Shown: positions 30,470 through 38,981, counted from the first letter of the stretch. The stretch: DNA of 64,000 bases from PALSA-555 sp963821325 (GCA_963821325.1 CAWGDC010000005.1:558001-622000); one strand, 5' to 3'. Translations and numbers: made by a program. Notes: a model not told the origin generated them from the letters alone.

Positions 30470-31228
30470 GAGTTTCGACTGGCCGTTATAAAACTCAGCT
30501 AAATGCTGGAACACCCGAGTATCCGGCGGTACTCGGCACTGTCGTAGCGCTATGCGAACCTACGGCCATGCCGAGTGACAATCCGTCCGGTGCGGGCAAT
30601 CAGCAGGAAACCACAGAACGTGCTCTCATCGATGCGCGGTGGATCTGTGGGTTTGTAGACGGCGAAGGCAGCTTCTCCGTTTCGATCCACCGGAATGCCA
30701 ACGCACGGTCCACGGGAGGATGGCAGCTACATCCCGTCTTCCACGTGTACCAGCACGCCGAGCATCGTGCCGTCCTGGACGCGTTGACGTCTTTCTTCGG
30801 TTGCGGACATGTGCGATCGAAGGGGGGCTCAAGTCCTGTCTTGACGTACGCGGTTGATTCGCTCAGACAGCTCGAAGCCGTTGTGGTGCCGTTCTTCGAA
30901 CAGCACTCACTCGTCGTGAAGGTCGCCGACTACCGTCGGTTTGCCCTAGTCGTCGGCGCCATGCGTCGACGCGAGCACCTCACACGCGAAGGGTTCGAGC
31001 GTCTGGTTCATATCGCCTACGCCATGAACGGGCAAGGAAAGCAGCGCAAACGGACGATTGAGCAAGTTCTTTCGGGATCCTCAGAGACTGCACGCTGAGC
31101 GCAGATCGGCAAACGCCATGCCGATCGCAAGGCGAAGATACAGTCCGACCCGTATGGCGACATACGGAACCAAGCAGAAATGACTTGGTCACGTTGTGCA
31201 TTCCACGCATGACGGGGTAACAGAGGTG
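30470..31228 (+). ncRNA. Group I intron 1 in 23S rRNA (E. coli 1923 site) with homing endonuclease ORF
   Basis: 759 nt, inserted in ...ACTATAACGGT^CCTAAGGTAGCG, the same site as the algal intron whose enzyme is I-CeuI. The upstream exon ends in U and the intron ends in G, as group I splicing needs. P1 is clear: exon TAACGGT (30463-30469) pairs with GCCGTTA (30482-30488) with a G-U at the splice site. Core elements: P-like aaatgctggaacaccc (30502), Q-like gcgggcaatcagcagga, R-like tcctcagagactgcac (31079) and S-like gaagatacagtcc (31135). The endonuclease ORF fills the loop between Q and R. Confidence 0.93.
30568..31098 (+). CDS. LAGLIDADG homing endonuclease (single motif)
   Basis: 176 aa. 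The dimer-forming motif ICGFVDGEGSFSVSI is near residue 28; the rest matches the single-motif (I-CreI/I-CeuI type) family: HPVFHVYQHAEHRAVLDAL, FFGCGHVRSKG, AVVVPFFEQHSLVVKVADYRRF and HLTREGFERLVHIAYAMNGQ. It would act as a homodimer cutting intron-less 23S genes at the 1923 site. No disruption, so potentially active. The first dozen codons coincide with the intron's Q element and the last codons (SSETAR-stop) with its R element, so protein and ribozyme core overlap at both ends. The GC content is lower than in neighbouring genes, in line with horizontal spread. Confidence 0.92.
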   Translation: MPSDNPSGAGNQQETTERALIDARWICGFVDGEGSFSVSIHRNANARSTGGWQLHPVFHVYQHAEHRAVLDALTSFFGCGHVRSKGGSSPVLTYAVDSLRQLEAVVVPFFEQHSLVVKVADYRRFALVVGAMRRREHLTREGFERLVHIAYAMNGQGKQRKRTIEQVLSGSSETAR

Positions 31229-31236
31229 CCTAAGGT

Positions 31237-31552
31237 AGGAACCGTCTCCTAGTGCGGGAGACGTCTGCCCCTCACTGCAGCGATGCGGTGAGTGCAGCCG
31301 GCTATTTGCTGGAAACCCCGAGAATGCGGCGGTACTTTGAGCCAGTATGGCTCAAAGTGACAATCCGACCGCTGCGGGCAATCAGCAGGAAAGGCCGGAC
31401 GGCGAGCAGCAATAGTCGACCGCATTGAGCGGATTATTGCTGGCAACACTCTCCCTCCGGAATCCTCAGAGGCCATACGCCGGCCGACTTCTATTCGACT
31501 ACAGAAGCCGAAGATATGGTCCGAGCCCCATGGCGACATGGGGACCGACTCG
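31237..31552 (+). ncRNA. Group I intron 2 in 23S rRNA (E. coli 1931 site), no ORF
   Basis: 316 nt, inserted 8 nt after intron 1 in CCTAAGGT^AGCGAAATTCC. The upstream exon ends in U, the intron in G. Core: P-like tatttgctggaaacccc (31300), Q-like gctgcgggcaatcagcagga, R-like aatcctcagaggccat (31461) and S-like gaagatatggtccgag (31510) closely parallel introns 1 and 3. A 7-bp hairpin cgtctcc/ggagacg lies right after the 5' splice site. A convincing P1 pairing with the 8-nt exon is not evident (only AGGU/GUCU). The 1931 site is also used by introns in Simkania and Thermotoga. Confidence 0.88.
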
Positions 31553-31596
<44 letters not shown>

Positions 31597-31886
31597 CAAC
31601 GACTTGGCTACTGTCTCAACCAGAGACCCGGCGAAATTGCACGACGAGTAAAGATGCTCGTTTCCCGCAGTAGGACGGAAAGACCCCGTGGACCTTTACT
31701 ACAGTTTGATGTTGGGTTTCGGTACGTGCTGTGTAGGATAGGTGGGAGTCTTGGAAGCTGGGGCGTCAGCCTTGGTGGAGACAACCTTGAAATACCACCC
31801 TTCACGTATTGAGGCTCTAACCCAGGCCCGTTATCCGGGTCGGGGACAGCGTCAGGTGGGTAGTTTGACTGGGGCGGTCGCCTCCC

Positions 31887-31921
<35 letters not shown>

Positions 31922-32108
31922 CTGGTCGGCCATCAGGCGTCGAGTGCAAAGACACAAGGGAGCTTGACTGCGAGACAAACAAGTCGAGCAGGTGCGAAAG
32001 CAGGGCTTAGTGACCCGGCCGTGGCATGTGGAAGCGCGGTCGATTAACGGATAAAAGGTACCCCGGGGATAACAGGCTTATCTTGCCCAAGAGTCCACAT
32101 CGACGGCA

Positions 32109-32147
<39 letters not shown>

Positions 32148-32157
32148 GTGAAGCATC

Positions 32158-32191
<34 letters not shown>

Positions 32192-32225
32192 TACGCGAGC
32201 TGGGTTTAGAACGTCGCGAGACAGT

Positions 32226-32840
32226 GAACCAAGTTGATTAAGAGTCAACGCCGCGCTGTCTTGAAATTCGGCTAAATGCTGGAAACGCCGAGGATCCTGC
32301 GCTACGAACCACCCTCTCCGGTTTCGCCGGTCGGGATGGAGCGTGACAATGCGACAGGTGCGGCCAATCAGCAGGAAAGGCTCGACGCCTACTCAGCGGT
32401 TTCGTTGACGAAGAGGAAGCGCTCACGTCGACGCTCGGGTCCGAGGCAACCACGTGGTTCACGCGACGCCACGCCGGTCTTCGGGTCTGACGACGGCGAG
32501 ATCCTTTTGATCACGTGACTCCTTCTTCGAGACGCAGCTGCTCCTGAGCTCCAAGCGGTGGAGTTCGCCACGTCACATCGATCATTCGATGGGCGCGACG
32601 AACATCTGCAGATCTCAGGGTTGGATGCACGTCGATCGTGAGCCTCCACCATGACGGATGGCGGTCGCGACCAACGGGTGCACCGACGGTGACGGTCGAG
32701 AATCCTCAGAGACCATATGCCGGACACCACGCGTGGAGGCGCGGCGAAGAGATGGTCCGACCTGCATGGCGACATGCAGAGCCAGGCAGAAATGACCTGG
32801 CCCTGTCGTGATATATGGTCATGGCGGAGCAACAACAGTG
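32226..32840 (+). ncRNA. Group I intron 3 in 23S rRNA (E. coli 2593 site) with decayed endonuclease gene
   Basis: 615 nt, inserted in CGCGAGACAGT^TCGGTCCC, the I-CreI intron site. P1: exon AGACAGT (32219-32225) pairs with GCTGTCT (32255-32261), G-U at the splice site, with a gttga/tcaac hairpin in its loop. Core: P-like aaatgctggaaacgcc (32273), Q-like gtgcggccaatcagcagga (32358), R-like aatcctcagagaccat (32700) and S-like gaagagatggtccgac (32746). The intron ends with G at 32840. About 330 nt between Q and R hold remnants of a LAGLIDADG gene. Confidence 0.9.
32376..32660 (+). pseudogene. Remnant of a LAGLIDADG homing endonuclease gene
   Basis: No long ORF covers this stretch, but three pieces of the single-motif family appear in the right order in three different frames: LLSGFVDEEEALT (32389-32427; compare ICGFVDGEGSF), FFETQLLLSSK (32523-32555; compare VPFFEQHSLVVK) and VEFATSHRSFDGRDEHLQISGLD (32558-32626; compare EHLTREGF). 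The region is about 200 nt shorter than the intact gene in intron 1 and contains frameshifts and deletions. Located between intron elements Q and R, the same place as the intact gene in intron 1. Confidence 0.7.
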
Positions 32841-32971
32841 TCGGTCCCTATCCACTGTGGGCGGAGGAGACTTGAGGGGAGCTGTCCCTAGTACGAGAGG
32901 ACCGGGACGGACGCAGCTCTCGTGTGCCAGTTGTTCTGCCAAGAGCACGGCTGGTTGGCGACCTGCGGAAG

Positions 32972-33005
<34 letters not shown>

Positions 33006-33195
33006 GCCTCGAGATGAGGTCTCCCACCGGGTTAACCGGGTAAGGCCCCTGGTAGACCACCAGGTTGATAGGCCGGAGGTGTACGCACGGCAACGTGTTC
33101 AGCCGACCGGTACTAATCGGCCGAGGGCTTGGGTTCTTCTTGTACTCGCTCGTGCTCGCTCTGGGGCTCTCAACGCTCCGTTGAGAATCATGATG

Positions 33196-33312
33196 TTCCG
33201 GTGGCCACAGCGGCGGGGAAACACCCGTTCCCATTCCGAACACGGCAGTGAAGACCGCCAGCGCCGATGGTACTTGGGGGGAGACTCCCCGGGAGAGTAG
33301 GTCGCCGCCGGG
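33196..33312 (+). rRNA. rrf: 5S ribosomal RNA
   Basis: About 117 nt. TTCCGGTGGCCACAGCGGCG at the start, the conserved loop CCCATTCCGAACACGG, then GAAGACCGCCAGCGCCGATGG and the closing GGTCGCCGCCGGG, which pairs with the 5' end. Third gene of the rRNA operon. Confidence 0.95.
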
Positions 33313-33323
33313 CTTTCTCTGAC

Positions 33324-33366
33324 GAGCGCCTCGAACGCTGCAGACCAGCTGCGCGTCGAGGCGCTC
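33324..33366 (+). terminator. Probable rRNA operon terminator hairpin
   Basis: A perfect 11-bp inverted repeat, gagcgcctcga (33324-33334) and tcgaggcgctc (33356-33366), with a 21-nt loop, 11 nt after 5S. There is no U-tract, which is common for actinobacterial terminators. The next promoter element begins at 33388. Confidence 0.6.
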
Positions 33367-33387
33367 AGTCGCGTTCGGGGTCACCGA

Positions 33388-33393
33388 TACCCT
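33388..33393 (+). promoter_or_regulatory. -10 element of a probable leaderless promoter for the TPR gene
   Basis: TACCCT, 6 nt before GTG 33400, the same geometry as at rpe, tyrS, aroH and ispH. This spacing is the main reason for choosing GTG 33400 as the start of the following gene. Confidence 0.45.
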
Positions 33394-33399
33394 GCGCTT

Positions 33400-34276
33400 G
33401 TGCCTCCGCCCCGCAAGAACGATCGACGGTCTCGGCGGCCGCCGCCGAGAGCGGGCGGAGGGCGGTTTCGGCCCGTGGGGGCCGCCACGGACGCCTCCGC
33501 GCGAGCGTCGCCCGGATGAGCCTGCTCGTCCATCGGGGAGGTCGGCTCGCTACCGGGTCACGGGACAGCGCAGCCCGTCGCAGTCGGGTGGTCGAACACC
33601 TGGCCGCTCGGTTCCGGCTTCGGGTCGGAGCGCCCGCCGGCAGACCCGACGGCGTCCTCCCGAGGACGTGGAGCGTGAGCTCCTCGCGGTTGGCGGCCGG
33701 CGTGGCCCTCGGCTCGTTGCCCTTGTCGTGCAGGCCGCCGATGACTTCGACCATGACCGGGACCGGGAGGCTGCCCGCGCACTCCGCGAAGTGCGCGACG
33801 CCGTGCCCACCGCTTCCAGCGTTCGGGAGCTCCTCGGCCTCGCCCAATACCGACTCGGCAACTACTACCGAGCGGCGAAAGAGCTGGAAGCGTTCGTCGA
33901 CCTCACGGGGTCAGTCGAGCAGCACCCCGTCCTCATGGACTGCTACCGGGCCCAACACCGGTGGGCGAAGGTCGCACAGCTCTGGGACGAGCTCGCCGCC
34001 GCATCACCCTCCGCCGAGCTCGTCACCGAGGGGCGCATCGTCGCGGCCGGCGCGCTCGCCGACCAGGGCCAACTCGAAGACGCCGTCGCGCTCCTGTCGC
34101 GAAAGGCGGGGCCGGTGAAGCGGCCGCACGACCACCACCTTCGCCTCTGGTACGCACTCGCCGACCTGGAAGAACGAGCCGGCGACCACGCGCACGCCCG
34201 GGCCCTGTTCGCCCGCGTCGCGGCCCATGACCCGCAGTTCGCCGACGTCGCCACCCGGCAGGCTGCCCTCCGCTGA
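33400..34276 (+). CDS. Tetratricopeptide-repeat protein (N-terminal frameshift likely)
   Basis: About 290 aa. A disordered Arg/Pro/Gly-rich N-terminal third (VPPPRKNDRRSRR...) is followed by helical repeats from about residue 100: AARALREVRDAVPTASSVREL, GLAQYRLGNYYRAAKELEAF, LVTEGRIVAAGALADQGQLEDAVALL and LWYALADLEERAGDHAHARALF. It resembles a conserved actinobacterial TPR protein found upstream of tlyA-nadK-recN. The helical part is in one frame, while the promoter-supported GTG 33400 is one frame off, needing one extra base in the low-complexity N terminus; a TTG at 33398 is the in-frame alternative. Function unknown; probably protein-protein interaction. Confidence 0.7.
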
Positions 34277-34373
34277 CACGACTCGTCCCAGCACCGCGAT
34301 ACAACCACCATCACAGCTTCCCCCGCCTTCCCCGATCCGTCGGCCTGCTGGCCGAATCGAGCGGGAGGGTGTC

Positions 34374-34748
34374 GTGTCCGACGAGCAGTCCGCGTCCACC
34401 ATCAACCTGGCCGTCGTGCGAGGTGTCGCCTCCGGGCCACCCGAAGTGCGGCATCTCGCCTCCGGCACCCGGCTGGCCTCGTTCGCGCTCCGCACCCACG
34501 GGCTCGGTCCGCCCGCGACGTCCGTGCCCGTCGCCGTGTGGGACCCGCCCGCCTGGGTGGAGCAAATCGACCAGGGTGACGAGCTCCTCGTCGCCGGCTG
34601 CGTTCGACGCCGCTTCTACCGGTCGCTAGCCGGGAGCCTCGCCACCCGCGTTGAGCTCGAGGCGAAGGTGATCGGACGTGTCGCCGATCGCCGCAGCACG
34701 CGCCGTGTCCGCGACCTCGTTAGCGCGCTCACCGAGGAGCTCACATGA
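34374..34748 (+). CDS. Single-stranded-DNA-binding-protein-like OB-fold protein
   Basis: 124 aa. INLAVVRGVASGPPEVRHL, TRLASFALRT, VPVAVWDPPAWVEQIDQGDELLVAGCVRRRFYR and TRVELEAKVIGRV follow the SSB OB-fold strand order (first strand, conserved hydrophobic-W, KGD-equivalent QGDEL). It lacks the acidic PF tail used by housekeeping SSB to recruit partners, so it is likely a short SSB paralog. GTG 34374 has GGGAGGGT as SD. The 97-nt gap before it shows no clear signal. Confidence 0.75.
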   Translation: MSDEQSASTINLAVVRGVASGPPEVRHLASGTRLASFALRTHGLGPPATSVPVAVWDPPAWVEQIDQGDELLVAGCVRRRFYRSLAGSLATRVELEAKVIGRVADRRSTRRVRDLVSALTEELT

Positions 34749-34789
34749 CCCCACCGTGGGCGCGTACGAGCCTGCAAGAAAGCTGAACG

Positions 34790-34795
34790 TATGAT
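34790..34795 (+). promoter_or_regulatory. -10 element of the korAB promoter
   Basis: TATGAT, a near-consensus -10, in an AT-richer stretch. The ATG inside it could be read as a korA start, but as a -10 it gives a leader of about 85 nt to GTG 34887. No clear -35. Confidence 0.45.
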
Positions 34796-34886
34796 GGCTC
34801 TGAGCTTGTTTCGCCGCCCTGGGCGCGGGCCGCCCGGACGCCAGAACGAGCGCGAGGCAGACAACCACCCAGAGGATCAGCGGCGC

Positions 34887-36737
34887 GTGACCATCAAGGA
34901 CCACCTCGAGCCGGAGGCGCTCGACCGCGTCGTGATCCGCTTCGCCGGCGACTCCGGCGACGGCATGCAACTCACCGGGGACCGGTTCACCGATGTCAGT
35001 GCCCTCTTCGGCAACGACCTCGCGACCATGCCGAACTTCCCTGCCGAGATCCGGGCGCCAGCCGGAACCATCGCCGGGGTCTCGTCGTTCCAGGTCCACA
35101 TCTCGGACCACGAAATCCTCACCCCGGGCGACATGCCGAGCGTGCTCGTTGCGATGAACCCGGCCGCGCTGCGGGCCAACGTCTTCGAGCTCGAGCCCGG
35201 CGGGACACTGCTGGTGAACTCGGACGCCTTCGAAGACCGAAACCTCGAGAAGGCCGGCTACCAGGCCAATCCGCTCGAGGACGGCTCCTTAGCCGCCTAT
35301 CGGATCATCCAGGTTCCGATGACCTCCATCACCCTGGAGGCGACCAAGCCGCTCGGCGTGAAGCCCCGGGATGCCGAGCGGTCCAAGAACTTCTTCGCGT
35401 TGGGTCTCCTGTCGTGGATGTACACCCGGCCGATCCAGCCCACCGTTGAGTGGATCGAGGAGAAGTTCGCCAGCCGCGAGGCGGTGAAGGCCGCCAACCT
35501 CGCTGCCTTCAAAGCCGGATACCACTTCGGGGAGACCGCAGAGCTCTTCGACCACGCGTACGAGGTCGCCCCGGCGCGCCTCGAGAAGGGCCGTTACCGC
35601 AACATCACCGGGAACCTCGCGCTGGCGTACGGGCTCATCGCCGGGTCGCAGCAGAGCCGACTCCCGCTCCTGTACGCGTCGTATCCGATCACACCGGCCT
35701 CCGACATCCTGCATGAGCTCTCCCGCCACAAGAACTTCGGGATTCGCACCCTGCAAGCCGAAGACGAGATCGCCGCGATCGGTGCGGCGATCGGCGGCGC
35801 GTTCGCCGGTCAGCTCGGCGTGACCGCCACGAGCGGACCCGGCGTCGACCTGAAGTCCGAGGGAATGGGTCTGGCGATCAGCCTCGAGCTGCCGCTCGTC
35901 GTCGTCGACGTCCAACGCGGTGGGCCGTCGACGGGGCTGCCGACCAAGACCGAGCAAGCCGACCTGCTGCTCGCGATGTTCGGGCGCCACGGCGAGGCGC
36001 CGCTGCCCATCGTGGCGGCCCGATCGCCGAGCCATTGCTTCGACGCGGCCTTGGAGGCGGTGCGGATCGCGCTGAAGTACCGGACCCCGGTCATCTTGCT
36101 CACCGACGGCTACCTCGCGAACGGCTCCGAGCCCTGGCGGTTGCCCGACGTCGACAACCTGCCCGACCTGACCGTCGCGTTCGCCACCGAGCTCAACCAC
36201 GACGGCGAATTCTGGCCCTACCTGCGCGACCCGGCCACGCTCGCTCGACCGTGGGCGATCCCGGGCACCCCCGGTCTCATGCACCGCATCGGTGGCATCG
36301 AGAAGGAAGACGGCACCGGGAACGTCAACTACGACCCGGAGAACCATGAGCACATGGTGCGCATCCGAGCCGAGAAAGTGGCACGGATCGCGAACGACAT
36401 CCCGCCGGTCACCGTCGATGACCCCGACGGCGCCAAGCTGCTGGTGCTCGGGTGGGGGAGCACGTGGGGGTCGATCCAGCAGGCGGCCCGCCAGGCACGC
36501 GCCGCCGGCACGCCCGTCGCGCACGCCCACCTGACCCACCTCAACCCGTTCCCAGCCAACCTCGGCGAGGTGCTCGCCGGGTACGGGAAGGTGCTCGTCC
36601 CCGAGATGAACCTCGGTCAGCTGACCAAGCTGATCCGTGCCGACTATCTGGTCGACGCTCGCACGCTCTCCAAGGTGCAGGGAATCCCGTTCCGTGCAGC
36701 TGAGATCCAAGCGGCGATCGAGGAGATGAACCGATGA
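34887..36737 (+). CDS. korA: 2-oxoacid:ferredoxin oxidoreductase, alpha (fused gamma-alpha) subunit
   Basis: Subunit of 2-oxoglutarate (or related 2-oxoacid) ferredoxin oxidoreductase, making acyl-CoA and reduced ferredoxin. About 616 aa. The N-terminal gamma domain has VVIRFAGDSGDGMQLTGDRF; the alpha domain starts near residue 230 (ITGNLALAYGLIAGS, LYASYPITPASDILHELS, DEIAAIGAAIGGAFAG, TSGPGVDLKSEGMGLAISLELP). I prefer GTG 34887 because homologues begin shortly before the GDSGDG loop; ATG 34791 overlaps the -10. Coupled to korB by an ATGA overlap. Confidence 0.92.
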   Translation: MTIKDHLEPEALDRVVIRFAGDSGDGMQLTGDRFTDVSALFGNDLATMPNFPAEIRAPAGTIAGVSSFQVHISDHEILTPGDMPSVLVAMNPAALRANVFELEPGGTLLVNSDAFEDRNLEKAGYQANPLEDGSLAAYRIIQVPMTSITLEATKPLGVKPRDAERSKNFFALGLLSWMYTRPIQPTVEWIEEKFASREAVKAANLAAFKAGYHFGETAELFDHAYEVAPARLEKGRYRNITGNLALAYGLIAGSQQSRLPLLYASYPITPASDILHELSRHKNFGIRTLQAEDEIAAIGAAIGGAFAGQLGVTATSGPGVDLKSEGMGLAISLELPLVVVDVQRGGPSTGLPTKTEQADLLLAMFGRHGEAPLPIVAARSPSHCFDAALEAVRIALKYRTPVILLTDGYLANGSEPWRLPDVDNLPDLTVAFATELNHDGEFWPYLRDPATLARPWAIPGTPGLMHRIGGIEKEDGTGNVNYDPENHEHMVRIRAEKVARIANDIPPVTVDDPDGAKLLVLGWGSTWGSIQQAARQARAAGTPVAHAHLTHLNPFPANLGEVLAGYGKVLVPEMNLGQLTKLIRADYLVDARTLSKVQGIPFRAAEIQAAIEEMNR

Positions 36738-37759
36738 GTGACGACGCCGCCACGACAACCCTGTCGCGCAAGGACTTCCAATCGGATCAAGAGGTCCGCT
36801 GGTGCCCCGGCTGCGGCGACTACACGATCCTCTCGGCCGTCCAGCTGCTGCTGCCCGAGCTCGGGGTCCGGCCGGAGAACATGGTCTTCATCTCGGGGAT
36901 CGGGTGCGCGGCGCGGTTCCCCTACTACATGAACGTGTACGGCCTCCACGGCATCCACGGTCGGGCGCCGGCGATCGCGACGGGCGTCGCCCTGGCGCGA
37001 CCCGACCTCGACGTCTGGGTGATCGGCGGAGACGGCGACATGTTCTCGATCGGCGGCAACCACCTCATCCACGCGATGCGCCGCAACGTGAACCTGACCA
37101 TCCTGATGTTCAACAACCAGATCTACGGGCTCACGAAGGGCCAGTACTCGCCCACGAGCGAAGTCGGCAAGATCACCAAGTCGTCGCCGTTCGGGTCGCT
37201 CGACACCCCGTTCAACCCCGTCTCGGTCTCGCTCGGCGCCGAAGCGACCTTCGTGGCCCGGACCCACGACATGGACCGCAAGCACATGATCGAGATGTTC
37301 CGGCGGGCGCATGACCACCGCGGCGCGTCGTTCGTCGAGGTGTACCAGAACTGCAACGTCTTCAACGACGGCGCGTTCGAAGAGATCACCGCCAAGGAGC
37401 GTCGTCCCGAGATGCTGATCGACCTGCGGCACGGCGAGCCGGTCCGGTTCGGTGCCGACGGTCAGCACTGTGTCGTCCTGAACCAGTTCGGGGAGTGTGA
37501 GCTCGCCGAGACCGCCGACGTCGACGAGAGCCGGATCTTGGTGCACGACGAGCATCGAGCCGATCCGGCGCTCGCGTTCTCGCTGTCACGGCTCGCCGAC
37601 CGTCCGACGACCCCCACCCCGATGGGCGTCTTCCGTGACGTGGCGCGCCCCACCTACGAGGGCGAGGTGCAGCGTCAGGTTGTCGCGGCGGCCGAACGGC
37701 AAGGCCCCGGGGACCTCGCGGCGCTCATCGGCTCCGGCGCAACCTGGGACGTCAACTAG
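36734..37759 (+). CDS. korB: 2-oxoacid:ferredoxin oxidoreductase, beta subunit
   Basis: 341 aa, TPP- and [4Fe-4S]-binding partner of KorA. Cysteines in RWCPGCGDYTILSA and FISGIGCAARFPYYMNVYG; TPP motif GGDGDMFSIGGNHLIHAMRRN then FNNQIYGLTKGQYSPTS; a further cluster Cys in VYQNCNVFNDGAF. The pair gives an oxygen-tolerant bypass of 2-oxoglutarate dehydrogenase in several actinobacteria. Substrate is inferred from family resemblance. Confidence 0.93.
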   Translation: MSDDAATTTLSRKDFQSDQEVRWCPGCGDYTILSAVQLLLPELGVRPENMVFISGIGCAARFPYYMNVYGLHGIHGRAPAIATGVALARPDLDVWVIGGDGDMFSIGGNHLIHAMRRNVNLTILMFNNQIYGLTKGQYSPTSEVGKITKSSPFGSLDTPFNPVSVSLGAEATFVARTHDMDRKHMIEMFRRAHDHRGASFVEVYQNCNVFNDGAFEEITAKERRPEMLIDLRHGEPVRFGADGQHCVVLNQFGECELAETADVDESRILVHDEHRADPALAFSLSRLADRPTTPTPMGVFRDVARPTYEGEVQRQVVAAAERQGPGDLAALIGSGATWDVN

Positions 37760-37772
37760 TCCCGAGTCGGGG

Positions 37773-38981
37773 TCAGTCGTCCAGCCGTCGGAAGACCATG
37801 CCCGTCCGGGGCTTCGGCCAGAAGAACGTCGTCTTCTCAGGCATCCGCAGCCCGGCCTCGGCCGCCGAGCGAATCTGGGGGACGGTCACCGGGCGCAGGA
37901 GCACGGCGGCATCGGCGGCACCCTTCGCCACCAAGCTCGACACCGTGAGCGCGTCGTCGCGGTAGGAGAGCTCGGTGTCGCCCAACAGGGGCCGGAGCGC
38001 GACATCGAACCGGGCGGCGTCGACGTCCCGGAGCGCGACGGGAAGCTCCTCAATTCGCCGTCGGGTGGCGTCACTGGGAACGACGCGGACGCAGCCTTCA
38101 CGGTCCAGGAGCAGGAAGTCGTCGTCCGGCCGGCCGCCACCCGCGAGCTGCTGGACGTTGGCTTCCGTGTTCGGTCCGGCGGGCTCGACCGCACCTGCCG
38201 CGGCCAGCCGCGCGCGGAGGTCGACCGGCGGATGGTGCAGCAGCCGATGGATCGACCGGACGTCGAGCATCTGCTCGTCGAGCTCGACGACGAACGTCAA
38301 GATTCGCGCCGCGCCGGCGTCGTTCGGCCGCTCCGCGTGGTAGGTGGCGGCCGTCTCGAAACGGTGGTGCCCATCGGCGATCACCAGGGGCGCGTCGGCC
38401 ATCCGATCGTGGATCTCGTCGATGCGGGCCGCGTCGGTGACCGGGGCGAGGGAGTGCGTCGTGCCGGTCGCGTCGGTGGCGGTCGCCACCGGCGCCGACT
38501 CCGGGGTGACGTCGGTGAGGCCTGGCGCGAGCGAGAGGCACCAGATCGGGTCGAGGTTGGCGCGGGTGGCCCGCAGCAGGGCGAGCCGGTCGGTGCGCGC
38601 CTTCGGCAGGGTGCGCTCGTGGGCGAGGACATCGGAGGCTGCCGGGTCGGGGAGGGTGAGCGCGCCGAGGACGCCGACGGTGCGTCGGGCGTCACCCTGA
38701 GCGCCCGTGAACCGCATCTCGTAGCGGTAGAACGCGGGTGTCGGGTCGGTGGACAGGATCCCCTCGTTGATCCACGCCGTCAGGTCCGTCGCGGCGTGGG
38801 CGTACGCGTCGGCCGAGCGGGTCGGGCGGGGGAGGATGAGGCGGACGGCGTTGTGGGGATCGCTGGCCTCGAGCGCGGCGCGCTCCTCCTCGTCCACGAC
38901 GTCGTAGGGGGGCGCCACCACCGCCGAGAGATCCGACGCGTCGCGGTAGCGGGTCCCACGGAAGGGAAGGAAGTCGGGCAC
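37773..38981 (-). CDS. DUF1015 family protein
   Basis: 402 aa. Begins VPDFLPFRGTRYRD then SAVVAPPYDVVDEEER, the typical DUF1015 N terminus, with IADGHHRFETAATYHAE in the middle and PQIRSAAEAGLRMPEKTTFFWPKP at the end. The family is described as a putative SerK-like kinase; the IADGHHR motif is conserved, but activity here is not demonstrated. GTG 38981 chosen by family alignment; a longer upstream ORF extension is probably not translated. Convergent with korB, divergent from the TPR gene. Confidence 0.85.
   Translation of the reverse strand: MPDFLPFRGTRYRDASDLSAVVAPPYDVVDEEERAALEASDPHNAVRLILPRPTRSADAYAHAATDLTAWINEGILSTDPTPAFYRYEMRFTGAQGDARRTVGVLGALTLPDPAASDVLAHERTLPKARTDRLALLRATRANLDPIWCLSLAPGLTDVTPESAPVATATDATGTTHSLAPVTDAARIDEIHDRMADAPLVIADGHHRFETAATYHAERPNDAGAARILTFVVELDEQMLDVRSIHRLLHHPPVDLRARLAAAGAVEPAGPNTEANVQQLAGGGRPDDDFLLLDREGCVRVVPSDATRRRIEELPVALRDVDAARFDVALRPLLGDTELSYRDDALTVSSLVAKGAADAAVLLRPVTVPQIRSAAEAGLRMPEKTTFFWPKPRTGMVFRRLDD

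Noticed and set aside
32276..32518. 80-codon ORF inside intron 3.
   Set aside because: Its translation is not endonuclease-like; the relic motifs lie in other frames, so I list a pseudogene instead.
34791..34886. ATG 34791 as the korA start.
   Set aside because: It sits inside a near-consensus -10 (TATGAT) and adds 32 residues absent from the family; GTG 34887 preferred.
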